Source: an uncultured Anaerolineales bacterium (GTDB taxonomy: Bacteria > Chloroflexota > Anaerolineae > Anaerolineales > Villigracilaceae). From it: DNA of 24,996 nt. The position numbers and the translations under genes were made by a program. Below, piece by piece: positions 7,308 to 14,317 of the stretch (position 1 is its first letter; each line of letters opens with the position of its first letter). Where the stretch lies: NCBI GenBank assembly GCA_937928015.1, contig CALFXA010000260.1, positions 1-24,996 on the forward strand, written 5' to 3'. The notes under the pieces are model-generated. The model made no database searches, was not told the origin of the DNA, and saw only the letters and a program-made list of their open reading frames with translations.

Positions 7308-8493
7308 GAAGCCATTTCCGCAAAGAACCGACTATCTCCTGGCGGGGATTCTATCCATTGTTTTGATCGGTCTGATCGACGCGTTGACCAATCGCATCGA
7401 CGTCACCCGCTTCCAATGGGACTTCCGCTACTACATCGCCATGGCGCAAGACGGTCTCAGCACATCGCTGCTGGCCAGTCCCTTTGTGTACCGTTATGCC
7501 ACGCCCCTACTGGTGCGGATGCTGATGGGCTTGGGCCTATCTATCGAGGGCGGCTTCACGGTCATCGCCTATCTCGGTGCATTCCTGCAATTGATGGGAA
7601 TATTCATCTTCATCGGCTGGCTGACCGGGTCACGCAAAGCCGCCTGGGTCACACTGGGGGTGACGGGGCTGTCGCTCTTCCACGTCAAATTCCTGTTGTT
7701 CGACGTCTACCGCCCCGATCACCTGGCCTACGCCTTCATCCTGTTGGCGACCTGGCTCGCAGCTCAACGCAGGTTTACGCCGCTGCTGATCGTCACGCTG
7801 ATCGCGTCCCAGTTCCGCGAGTTCACGATCATCCCGTTGATCGCCTACCTCTTCTCCTTCGCGCGGACCGAGTCGGACCGCCGCCAGTTTTACCTTCAAG
7901 CGGGACTCTCCGTCCTCGGCCTGGGTCTGGCCCTCGGCCTGCCGCGCTTGATCCTGCCCATCGAAGCAGACTTCCAGTTCATCAGCCTCACCCCCGATGG
8001 CGTCCTGCGCGGGGTGTTGGCCCCCTTCATTCTGACGCGCGACATCAACTTCGTATACACGCTTTTGTCCTACCTGATGCCCTTATGGATTGCTGCCTCG
8101 ATTCCCCAGGTCCAGTCTGCGTATCGCGCGTTGTCTTTGGAATGGAGGCGCTTCCTGACAGTCTACACGGGACTGGTGTTGCTGCTAAGCTTTTTTGGCG
8201 GCACTGACTTTCCGCGTTTTATGACCTTCCTCTTCATACCGCAGATCATCCTGCTCGGAAGCCTGACCGAAAGAACTCATAACCTGATATTGGTCTTTAT
8301 GCTTGCTGCCACGGCCTTCTTCAACTTGGTGTGGTCGACCATTCCAATGGACAGCATGGAAGCCTACCGCGATTTCTACGGCGGATATAATGGACAGGTC
8401 ACCATCGTCACCTTCTGGCGCATTCTGGAGATGCTGGCCTTTGTCTTGTTTGGATGGTTCCTTAGGAAACGCCTGCCCGCTCCTCGACCCTGA
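7291..8493 (+). CDS. Multi-spanning membrane protein, possible GT-C-type enzyme
   Basis: 400-residue integral membrane protein with about ten hydrophobic segments. After the first helix (about 16-33) a loop reads RFQWDFRYYIAMAQDG (40-55), an acidic-aromatic pattern like the first extracytoplasmic loop of GT-C glycosyltransferases that use polyprenyl-phosphate sugars. A second loop carries FDVYRPDH (about 137-144). I cannot assign a specific family, and a permease-like or purely structural role remains possible. The ATG at 7291 overlaps the preceding gene by 17 bases, with AAGAAG upstream. The next gene starts 12 bases after its stop, so all three are probably one transcript. Confidence 0.75.
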   Translation: MNAKIKKPFPQRTDYLLAGILSIVLIGLIDALTNRIDVTRFQWDFRYYIAMAQDGLSTSLLASPFVYRYATPLLVRMLMGLGLSIEGGFTVIAYLGAFLQLMGIFIFIGWLTGSRKAAWVTLGVTGLSLFHVKFLLFDVYRPDHLAYAFILLATWLAAQRRFTPLLIVTLIASQFREFTIIPLIAYLFSFARTESDRRQFYLQAGLSVLGLGLALGLPRLILPIEADFQFISLTPDGVLRGVLAPFILTRDINFVYTLLSYLMPLWIAASIPQVQSAYRALSLEWRRFLTVYTGLVLLLSFFGGTDFPRFMTFLFIPQIILLGSLTERTHNLILVFMLAATAFFNLVWSTIPMDSMEAYRDFYGGYNGQVTIVTFWRILEMLAFVLFGWFLRKRLPAPRP

Positions 8494-8505
8494 TTCTTTT
8501 CCCTC

Positions 8506-9501
8506 ATGCTGACTCCTTCCGACCTGTTGCGTCTGCCCTTTACCCCCGACCTGACAGAGGGCGGCATCGCCCACACCATCCGCTCGCTGCCTCACCTCCC
8601 GCAGACGGAGGGTCCGCTTTTCGATCTCCTGCGCCGACGGGTGGCAGGCGCGGCCGTGGAACTGGCTTTCCGACGCTACCTCAACGAACAGGGAATCCCA
8701 TACGATGTGCGCGGCGCACTGCCATTCACCGCGCCTGACCGTTACGACGTGGTGCTTGGCGGGCGCCGTTGTGACCTGCATTCCTTCCTCATCAAAGACC
8801 GAACCCAAATCATGGACATGCGCAAGGCGCCGGGCGTCTTGCTGCGCGCGCCTGCGCTGGTCCCGTCTGACCATCACGCGGCGGAAGGCTTCAGCGACCA
8901 TGACCTGTATCTCTTCGCCTTCCTGGCTGGGCTGACTGCGTCCTCGCTCGAAGAGTTGAAGAAGGTACAGGAGGCTGCTCAGCCCGCTTATTTTCTGCAC
9001 GTCCTGCCTGAGGCGTGGGCCAGACCGCAGGCGTGGACTCCGCTGGGGCCGCTGACGTTGAAATCCGAATCAGACGAGGCCATGACCGTCGAGTTGGCGG
9101 GGCAGGCCGAAGGTCGGGAGTTCTTGTCCTGCACGGTGGAACTGCCGCCGCAGACGCGCGTCCTCGTGCGGGAACCATTCTTCGCGTTGACCTCGGTCCA
9201 CATCCCGAAATTGTTCGAGGGGCGGCTGGGAATCCATAGTCCGCGCCGCAAGGAGACGCATATCATCCATTGGCACGAGTGGGGCAACCTGTGGGTGTAC
9301 GGCATGGAGATCGTGCTGGCAGGCTATGTGGCGCGCAGTGACTTCCGCCGCCGCGCCAGCCCGGTGCAGGCGGGTGCGCGCGTCTTTCAGTATCGACAAA
9401 CGCCCGAAAAGCACCTCGCCATGCCCATAGCGGACCTGAACCCGCTGAGCGAGCTGCTGGCGCAGGTCCGCGCCTGGGAGGCGGAGAAGGATCAGTCCTA
9501 G
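8506..9501 (+). CDS. Unassigned 331-residue protein, possible degenerate PD-(D/E)XK fold
   Basis: Soluble protein of 331 residues that I do not recognise. Residues 45-60 form a helix containing a conserved-looking Glu (VAGAAVELAFRRYL), followed by PYDVRG and RYDVVLGGRRCDLHSFLI (79-96). This helix-strand-turn-strand arrangement with E, D and D-x-H resembles the core of PD-(D/E)XK nuclease folds, with the lysine replaced by His. A following segment, HDLYLFAFLAG, also fits that fold. The C-terminal half (about 180-331) is beta-rich with IIHWHEWGNLWVYG near 249-262. This is pattern recognition only. It has no signal peptide or membrane helix. It follows the membrane-protein gene by 12 bases with no obvious ribosome site, and contains no restriction-modification partner nearby. 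Confidence 0.7.
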   Translation: MLTPSDLLRLPFTPDLTEGGIAHTIRSLPHLPQTEGPLFDLLRRRVAGAAVELAFRRYLNEQGIPYDVRGALPFTAPDRYDVVLGGRRCDLHSFLIKDRTQIMDMRKAPGVLLRAPALVPSDHHAAEGFSDHDLYLFAFLAGLTASSLEELKKVQEAAQPAYFLHVLPEAWARPQAWTPLGPLTLKSESDEAMTVELAGQAEGREFLSCTVELPPQTRVLVREPFFALTSVHIPKLFEGRLGIHSPRRKETHIIHWHEWGNLWVYGMEIVLAGYVARSDFRRRASPVQAGARVFQYRQTPEKHLAMPIADLNPLSELLAQVRAWEAEKDQS

Positions 9502-9570
9502 GACCAAGATGGGATTCGGGGACGAGCGGTGCGGCGGTAAGATGGCGCATCCCAAACACAGAGTTGCCCC

Positions 9571-9744
9571 ATGAATTTCCTCGAACCGTATGTCCGTCAA
9601 TTTGCCCGCCGCATCGGCTGGAACATCGGCGACAAGATCGAAAACGCCATCTGGACTGTCGTCATCGCGGCCATCCTGCTATGTTGTTGCGCGTTCAGTT
9701 GTCTGGCTGTCGTCTTCCAGATTCTCATTCGTCAGGCCTTTTAA
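9571..9744 (+). CDS. 57-residue single-helix membrane peptide
   Basis: Short ORF with a classical small-membrane-protein layout. An amphipathic, charged N-terminal part (residues 1-26, including FARRIGWNIGDKIEN) is followed by one hydrophobic helix at about 28-50 containing a cluster of cysteines (CCCAFSC). It reads to a TAA at 9742-9744. Bases within the frame look coding in the N-terminal part, but there is no clear Shine-Dalgarno site before the ATG. It could be a small inhibitory or assembly protein; no function can be named. The 170 bases after it hold a hairpin terminator or repeat and the next gene's promoter. Confidence 0.5.
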   Translation: MNFLEPYVRQFARRIGWNIGDKIENAIWTVVIAAILLCCCAFSCLAVVFQILIRQAF

Positions 9745-9780
9745 CAAATTCGTCACTGCTCACCGCTGGTGAATTTCTCA

Positions 9781-9839
9781 ACCGCCGAGACGCGGAAACG
9801 TGGAACTTTTAATTCCTCCGTGTCTCGGTGATTTTTTTT
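9781..9839 (+). terminator. Long hairpin with T8 tract, terminator or dispersed repeat
   Basis: A 14-bp stem (9783-9796 with 9817-9830, two G-T wobbles) plus an inner 4-bp stem (9802-9805 with 9813-9816) around a 5-base bulge is followed by eight T residues at 9832-9839. It can terminate transcription leaving the membrane-peptide gene. The arms (CCGAGACGCGG and CCGTGTCTCGG) resemble inverted-repeat units scattered in many environmental bacterial genomes. A short palindrome, TCACCGCTGGTGA, lies at 9760-9772. Confidence 0.65.
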
Positions 9840-9901
9840 CTGTGAACCCAGTGGATTATTGTCCCATTCCTATTCCTTAGTCCCTTCTCAGCAAGGCATG
9901 G

Positions 9902-9907
9902 TAGACT
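9902..9907 (+). promoter_or_regulatory. Candidate -10 box next to the C39-peptidase start
   Basis: TAGACT, preceded by GG, ends 7 bases before the ATG at 9915, again implying a leaderless or nearly leaderless message. No clear -35 box was found. Confidence 0.35.
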
Positions 9908-9914
9908 CGCCCAC

Positions 9915-11171
9915 ATGTCGAAAAAAGCACGAGTCATCGTCCTGGCACTGGCGGGACTTCTCCTATTGTCAGTGCTGGTCTACCAAATCCCCAAAGTAAA
10001 AAGTGCAGTCGATTGGCGGACGGAAAAGTTCGGGTTGTACGTGAAGAATGTATTCAACCCGCCTGGTCCCGTGCCGACGGCACTGCCGACCTCGACCTCA
10101 CTCCCGACGGGAGAGAGTCAAGGTGAGGGAATCCCCACCCCTACCTCCACGCCCGAACCTGTTCTTACACCGACGAGTCTTGCCTCCCCCACCGCCACGT
10201 TTGCTCCGTTACCTGCGCAGGTCCAACTCACGCCGCCCAACTGGGAACAACAGACGCCCAACAACTGCGGTCCCGCCACGCTCTCGATGGCGCTGCACAT
10301 ATACGGCTGGACAGGCACCCAGGCCGACATCGCCGCTCAGATCAAGCCCGTGCTGCAAGACCGCAACGTCAACCCCGAGGAACTCGCCTGGTATGTGCGT
10401 AACAACGTCGGCTGGCTCAATATCGAATATCGCGTGGCAGGCGACATCCCGCTGCTCAAACGTCTGTTGGCGGCCAACTACCCCGTCATCGTGGAAAGTG
10501 TCACCAAGCTCGACCCGAACGATGCGCTCGGCCCCAACGACGATCTGTGGGCGGCGCACTATCTGCTCCTCACAGGCTACGACGATACGGCGCAAACCTT
10601 CACCGTACAGGATTCCTATCACGGCGCGAATCTGACCGTCGCCTATTCGCAGCTCGAAAATGACTGGAAGGCCTTCAACAACCTCTACATGGTCTTCTAC
10701 GTCGCGCAAGAGGAACCCGAACTCAGCTCCATCCTCGGCGCGGATTGGAACGCCGACGCCAACCGTCAGCACGCGCTCGAACTGGCCCAGGCGGAGACCG
10801 AGGCCGACCCGCAGGACTCCTACGCCTGGTTCAATCTCGGCAGCAACCTGGTGTACTTCGAAAAATACGACGATGCCGCCAACGCCTACGACAAGTCGCG
10901 TGACATCGGCCTGCCGCTGCGCATGTTCCGCTATCAATTCGGCCCGTTCATCGCCTACTTCCAATCCAACCGCAACGAGGACCTGCTGGCCCTCACCGAT
11001 TACGCGCGCGGTGTGACCGACATGTCCGAGGAGACCTGGCTGTGGTACGGCTGGGCGCTCTATCGCAACGGCGACTTCAAAGGCGCCAAAGACGCCTGGA
11101 ACAAGGCCCTCGAAATCCGCCCTGGATACGTCGACGCTCAATACGCTCTCAACTTTCTCACAGGCCCCTAA
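9915..11171 (+). CDS. Membrane-anchored C39-family cysteine peptidase with TPR region
   Basis: 418-residue extracytoplasmic protein. A single N-terminal membrane helix (about residues 7-23) anchors it, a Pro/Thr/Ser-rich stalk runs from about 50 to 100, and a papain-like C39 domain follows. Catalytic residues fit Cys118 in PNNCGPATLSM, His215 in AAHYLLLTGY and Asp233 in VQDSYHG. From about 270 to the end there are tetratricopeptide-type helix pairs (AWFNLGSNLVYFEKYDDAANAYDKS spans one repeat; another includes WYGWALYRNGDFKGAKDAW). C39-type domains cleave or process exported peptides; here there is no ABC transporter attached, so it is the stand-alone type, and its substrate is unknown. Its TAA is followed immediately by the ATG of the SUMF1 lipoprotein gene, so they form an operon. 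It probably acts on the outer face of the membrane. Confidence 0.85.
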   Translation: MSKKARVIVLALAGLLLLSVLVYQIPKVKSAVDWRTEKFGLYVKNVFNPPGPVPTALPTSTSLPTGESQGEGIPTPTSTPEPVLTPTSLASPTATFAPLPAQVQLTPPNWEQQTPNNCGPATLSMALHIYGWTGTQADIAAQIKPVLQDRNVNPEELAWYVRNNVGWLNIEYRVAGDIPLLKRLLAANYPVIVESVTKLDPNDALGPNDDLWAAHYLLLTGYDDTAQTFTVQDSYHGANLTVAYSQLENDWKAFNNLYMVFYVAQEEPELSSILGADWNADANRQHALELAQAETEADPQDSYAWFNLGSNLVYFEKYDDAANAYDKSRDIGLPLRMFRYQFGPFIAYFQSNRNEDLLALTDYARGVTDMSEETWLWYGWALYRNGDFKGAKDAWNKALEIRPGYVDAQYALNFLTGP

Positions 11172-12146
11172 ATGTCCAAGAAGATTCTGATCCTGTCCCT
11201 GCTCGTGCTGACCGCCTGCACGACTCCTGCCACCGTTGCCCCGTCCGCTTCAGCCCCCGCCGACCCCTACCCCTCGACGGCCGCGCCTGCTCCCGTCATC
11301 GAAGCCACCGCCACGCCCGAAGGGATTCCGACAGCCACCTTCCCCGCGCCGTCCATCTCCCCCACACCTGTGGGCTATGCCGCCCGCATCTCCCCCACAG
11401 ACAATATGCCGCAGGTCTTCGTCCCCGCGGGCACCTTGCACATGGGCGGATACGACATCCATGCCGAGGACGATGAACTGCCCGCCCACGATGTTACGCT
11501 GAATGAGTTCTGGATCGACCAGTTCGAGGTGACCAACGGCATGTACGGCCTGTGTGTGCAGGCGGGCGCGTGCAACCCTCCTTTGAAATCCTATTCCAAC
11601 ACGCGCGATGCCTACTTCGGCAATCCCGAGTTTCAGGATTACCCCGTCATCACCATCACATGGACGGACGCCCAAACCTATTGCACCTGGGCGGGCCGCC
11701 GCCTGCCGACCGAGGCCGAGTGGGAACGCGCCGCACGCGGCGACGATATGCGCACCTATCCGTGGGGCGAGGAGCCACCCACCGCCCTGTACGCCAACTA
11801 TAACAACCTCATCCGTGACACCAGCCGCGTGGGATCGTATCCGCTGGGAGCCAGTCCCTTCGGTGCGATGGACATGGCAGGCAACGTAGCCGAGTGGGTG
11901 CAGGATTTCTACCGCGCAGATTATTATCAGAACTCCCCCAGCGACAACCCGACGGGACCCGAGCCAGCCAAGCGCTTGATCCTGCGCGTCATCCGCGGCG
12001 GGACGTACCAGGATGCCTGGGTCAACATCCGCATCGCCAATCGCGGCAGTGAGCTGGGTCCCAACCCCGATGCCGCCTACGACAGCCCCGACCTGTATGG
12101 GCGCAGTTCATCCAAGATCGGCTTTCGCTGCATATCCAGCCAGTAA
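11172..12146 (+). CDS. SUMF1/FGE-sulfatase-domain lipoprotein (copy 1)
   Basis: 324-residue exported lipoprotein. The signal peptide ends at LTAC, so Cys16 should be lipidated, and a Pro/Ala/Thr-rich spacer runs to about residue 75. The rest is a formylglycine-generating-enzyme-like (SUMF1) domain, beginning MPQVFVPAGTLHMGG and including WAGRRLPTEAEWERAARG, SPFGAMDMAGNVAEWV and a closing IGFRC. In true aerobic FGE two cysteines follow the RGGS motif near the end; here the segment reads RGGTYQDAWVNIRIANR, with neither cysteine. It is therefore unlikely to make formylglycine and is more likely a binding or structural protein. It is co-transcribed with the C39 peptidase, and a paralogue lies at 13075-14013. 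The signal sequence and domain call are firm; the role is not known. Confidence 0.88.
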   Translation: MSKKILILSLLVLTACTTPATVAPSASAPADPYPSTAAPAPVIEATATPEGIPTATFPAPSISPTPVGYAARISPTDNMPQVFVPAGTLHMGGYDIHAEDDELPAHDVTLNEFWIDQFEVTNGMYGLCVQAGACNPPLKSYSNTRDAYFGNPEFQDYPVITITWTDAQTYCTWAGRRLPTEAEWERAARGDDMRTYPWGEEPPTALYANYNNLIRDTSRVGSYPLGASPFGAMDMAGNVAEWVQDFYRADYYQNSPSDNPTGPEPAKRLILRVIRGGTYQDAWVNIRIANRGSELGPNPDAAYDSPDLYGRSSSKIGFRCISSQ

Positions 12147-12170
12147 ACAGAATCAGGCTCACGGTCCAGA

Positions 12171-12204
12171 AAAAAACCGCCCGCAGTTCAAACTGCGGGC
12201 GGTT
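12171..12204 (-). terminator. Rho-independent terminator of the response-regulator gene
   Basis: A long perfect inverted repeat, 12175-12188 with 12191-12204, forms a GC-rich stem. On the minus strand it is followed by a run of T residues (A run at 12170-12176 on plus), fitting a terminator for the gene ending at 12208. The stem may also stop the convergent SUMF1 transcript, although the plus side has only a weak T tract. Confidence 0.85.
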
Positions 12205-12207
12205 CAT

Positions 12208-12909
12208 TTATTCCTCCACAAAACTGTATCCACCGGGCCAGGTCTGGATGACGCGTTTCTCGCCCGCCTCCTCCTCCAGCTTCTTACGCAGGCGATAGAC
12301 CACGTTCTTGAGCAGCACCACGTCACCCTCCGCGCCCCACACGGTCTGGATAATCTCCTCAGCGGGAAAGACGTAGCCCGGGCGGCTCATCAGCAGGTGC
12401 AGCAGGCGGAACTCGAGGTTGGTCAGCTTGACTTCCTGGCTGTCTGCACCCATCGCGGAGCGGTGTGACGGGTCGAGACGCAGGCGGCCCGCGTTGCGCG
12501 GCGTCATCGGCTCGGTCCAACTGCGCTTCGACCAGGCCATGATCTTGGCCAGGAAGATGGCGGGGCTGATGGGTTTGACCACACACTCGTCCACGCCGTT
12601 CTGGTAGGCTTCCACAATTTCGAGTTCATTGTTCGAGGGCAGGAAAAGCAGGATGGGGCTGTTGCTCAGGGAGCGGAACTGGCGGCACAGTTCCATGCGC
12701 TGGGCATGCGAGGCGTTGACGTCAATCACGATCAGATCGGGAATTTCCTCCACCGAGCGCTCCATCGCGCGCTGGATGGAAGTCTCGAGGATGGCGACCA
12801 GTCCCTTCTGACGGATGATATAGCCCCAGATGGGTGCGGTGGCATCCTGGTCACAGACCACAAAGACTCGCATGGCATTGGGGGCGTCGGCAGGGGAAAA
12901 AGGTTGCAT
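12208..12909 (-). CDS. Orphan OmpR-family response regulator
   Basis: 233-residue DNA-binding response regulator. The receiver domain covers about residues 13-128, with acidic Asp20/Asp22, phospho-acceptor Asp63 in DLIVIDV and Lys112 in VVKPIS; the Thr/Ser normally at the end of strand 4 is not clearly kept (ILLFLPSNN). A winged-helix Trans_reg_C domain follows at about 145-233, with LTNLEFRLLHLLMSRPGYV, a VVLLKNVVYRLRKKL recognition helix and the closing WPGGYSF hairpin. The open frame extends to a TTG at 12927, but ATG 12909 has an AGGA ribosome site 6 bases upstream and is preferred. No histidine kinase is adjacent. It lies between two SUMF1 lipoprotein genes, convergent with the first and divergent from the second, so it may control them; that is inference. 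Confidence 0.88.
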   Translation of the reverse strand: MQPFSPADAPNAMRVFVVCDQDATAPIWGYIIRQKGLVAILETSIQRAMERSVEEIPDLIVIDVNASHAQRMELCRQFRSLSNSPILLFLPSNNELEIVEAYQNGVDECVVKPISPAIFLAKIMAWSKRSWTEPMTPRNAGRLRLDPSHRSAMGADSQEVKLTNLEFRLLHLLMSRPGYVFPAEEIIQTVWGAEGDVVLLKNVVYRLRKKLEEEAGEKRVIQTWPGGYSFVEE

Positions 12910-12958
12910 TTTTGTTCCTAAAGGCAAATTTTAGGCGTCTTTTCAAACTTGCAAACTG

Positions 12959-12964
12959 ATTATA
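12959..12964 (-). promoter_or_regulatory. -10 box of the response-regulator gene
   Basis: Minus-strand TATAAT about 50 bases before the ATG at 12909, with a weak TTACTT 17 bases further upstream. The 165-base divergent region 12910-13074 holds this promoter and that of the second SUMF1 lipoprotein. Confidence 0.5.
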
Positions 12965-13019
12965 AGGCATATGGTCTCAGAAAGTAACATTTTTTCACTC
13001 GTCTATTACTTTTGGGGGA

Positions 13020-13048
13020 TTAGGAAAAAGGTCCCATGTTTGTATACT
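13020..13048 (+). promoter_or_regulatory. Predicted promoter of SUMF1 lipoprotein copy 2
   Basis: TATACT at 13043-13048, with TTAGGA at 13020-13025 and a 17-base spacer. Transcription would start near 13055, just ahead of the AAAGGAGG ribosome site. Confidence 0.5.
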
Positions 13049-13074
13049 GGCAATAGATTTCAAAAGGAGGCACG

Positions 13075-14013
13075 ATGAAAAAAGTATTCCCGATCCTGGT
13101 GGCCCTGACCCTGGTCCTCTCGGCCTGCCAAATGGGCGGACAGGCCCAACCGACGGCCATGGCCCTGCCCACCGCGTTCCCGACCAACACCCCCGCCCCG
13201 GTCAACGCACCTGCCGAGGTGGTGAACGGTGGCGAAGCCGGTCAGACGCGCGTTTCTCAAGCTGACGGCATGCAACAGGCCTACGTCCCCGATGGAACCT
13301 TCCGCATGGGTGGTCTCGACCCCGCGGCTTCCAGCGACGAGCAGCCCAGCCACAGTGTGACATTGAAGGCCTTCTGGATCGACAAGCTGGAAGTGACCAA
13401 CGCCATGTTCATGCTGTGCGTTCAGGCTGGCGTCTGTGACCCGCCCCAGTCTTTCAAGTCCGAGACTCGCAACTCCTACTTCAACAACGCTGAATTCAAC
13501 GATTATCCTGTGGTGTACGTCACCTGGCAGCAGGCCGACGCCTACTGCACCTGGGCGGGACGCCGCCTGCCGACCGAGGCCGAATGGGAACGCGCGGCCC
13601 GCGGCAACGACCTCCGCACCTACCCGTGGGGCGATGATGCGCCCGACTCCTCGCGTGGTAACTTCAATTACTACGCTGGAAACGACACCACCCGTGTAGG
13701 CAGTTTCCCGGCCGGCGCCAGCCCCTTTGGCGTGTTGGACCTGGCGGGTAACGTGGCGGAATGGGTGCACGACTACTATGACGGCAACTACTATGCCCAA
13801 AACGTGACCATGAATCCGCCCGGCCCCGGTGCGCGCAGTGCCTACTTCCAGCGCGTGGTGCGCGGCGGCACCTTCCAGGATGCCTTCGTGGACGTCCGCC
13901 TGTCCAATCGTGCGTCGGTCCGCGGCTCGAACGTCAACGCCACCGACAAGTATTCGGAAGACTACATGGGCGAGTTCTCCCCCAAGATCGGCTTCCGCTG
14001 CGCTTCGGACTAA
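13075..14013 (+). CDS. SUMF1/FGE-sulfatase-domain lipoprotein (copy 2)
   Basis: 312-residue lipoprotein, paralogue of the gene at 11172-12146. The signal peptide ends at LSAC (lipidated Cys18), a short Pro/Thr/Ala spacer reaches about residue 60, and a SUMF1 domain fills the rest. Shared stretches include WAGRRLPTEAEWERAARG, RTYPWG, GNVAEWV and SPKIGFRC against SSKIGFRC. As in the first copy, the late segment RGGTFQDAFVDVRLSNR lacks the two catalytic FGE cysteines. A strong AAAGGAGG site before the ATG at 13075, stronger than that of most neighbours, suggests high expression. It is monocistronic, ends at a strong terminator, and is divergent from the response-regulator gene. Cys pairs at LCVQAGVC and YCTWAG are also shared and may form disulfides. 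Confidence 0.88.
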   Translation: MKKVFPILVALTLVLSACQMGGQAQPTAMALPTAFPTNTPAPVNAPAEVVNGGEAGQTRVSQADGMQQAYVPDGTFRMGGLDPAASSDEQPSHSVTLKAFWIDKLEVTNAMFMLCVQAGVCDPPQSFKSETRNSYFNNAEFNDYPVVYVTWQQADAYCTWAGRRLPTEAEWERAARGNDLRTYPWGDDAPDSSRGNFNYYAGNDTTRVGSFPAGASPFGVLDLAGNVAEWVHDYYDGNYYAQNVTMNPPGPGARSAYFQRVVRGGTFQDAFVDVRLSNRASVRGSNVNATDKYSEDYMGEFSPKIGFRCASD

Positions 14014-14039
14014 GTCTTAAAAAAAGAAATCACCTTTCA

Positions 14040-14070
14040 GCCGCCAGAATCCTCTGGCGGCTTCTTTTTA
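14040..14070 (+). terminator. Rho-independent terminator of SUMF1 copy 2
   Basis: Perfect 9-bp stem GCCGCCAGA (14040-14048) with TCTGGCGGC (14053-14061), a 4-base loop, then TTCTTTTTA. It separates the lipoprotein gene from the metK leader. Confidence 0.9.
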
Positions 14071-14071
14071 T

Positions 14072-14100
14072 TTGACCTTCACTCGTTGCTGTGGTATAAC
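14072..14100 (+). promoter_or_regulatory. metK promoter
   Basis: TTGACC (14072-14077) and TATAAC (14095-14100) are separated by 17 bases, the best -35/-10 pair in the window. The expected start, about 14107, leaves a leader of about 210 bases that contains the SAM-I riboswitch. Confidence 0.75.
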
Positions 14101-14130
14101 GCACAAGTCAAATCAATAGCCCTGATACGG

Positions 14131-14298
14131 CGCTCTTATCCAGAGAGGCGGAGGGACCGGCCCTGCGATGCCTCGACAACCGGTCGGCGAAAGTCGAACA
14201 CGGTGCCAATTCCGACAGATGGATGTTCTGGGAGATGAGAGGGTAGCGATGCGTTATGCCTGATTGCCCTTTCAGCACGTGAAAGGGCAATTTCTTTT
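14131..14298 (+). ncRNA. SAM-I (S-box) riboswitch with terminator platform
   Basis: The leader of metK matches the SAM-I aptamer: P1 strand CTCTTATC (14133-14140) pairs with GATGAGAG (14234-14241); the K-turn region AGAGAGGCGGAGGGA, then GGCCC, ACAACC and GGTGCCAATTCC follow in the expected order. A perfect 11-bp terminator (14263-14273 with 14281-14291) ends in TTTCTTTT. The sequence GAGAGGG (14237-14243), which includes the 3' side of P1, can instead pair with CCCTTTC (14267-14273) in the terminator's 5' arm, giving the antiterminator. So SAM binding should hold P1, free the terminator and stop metK transcription: an OFF switch. One unusual point is GACAACC in place of the common GGCAACC. 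Confidence 0.93.
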
Positions 14299-14317
14299 CA
14301 AAGGAGACACAAGAACA

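Noticed and set aside
10209..11141. 310-codon minus-strand frame
   Set aside because: Antisense to the C39 peptidase gene and without recognisable motifs.
11172..14013. Diversity-generating retroelement variable proteins, since SUMF1 and C-type lectin folds are used by such elements
   Set aside because: No reverse transcriptase or template repeat is present in the window; the two genes are ordinary paralogues.
14264..14317. Extended metK start at a TTG
   Set aside because: It lies within the riboswitch terminator stem; ATG 14318 has a Shine-Dalgarno site.
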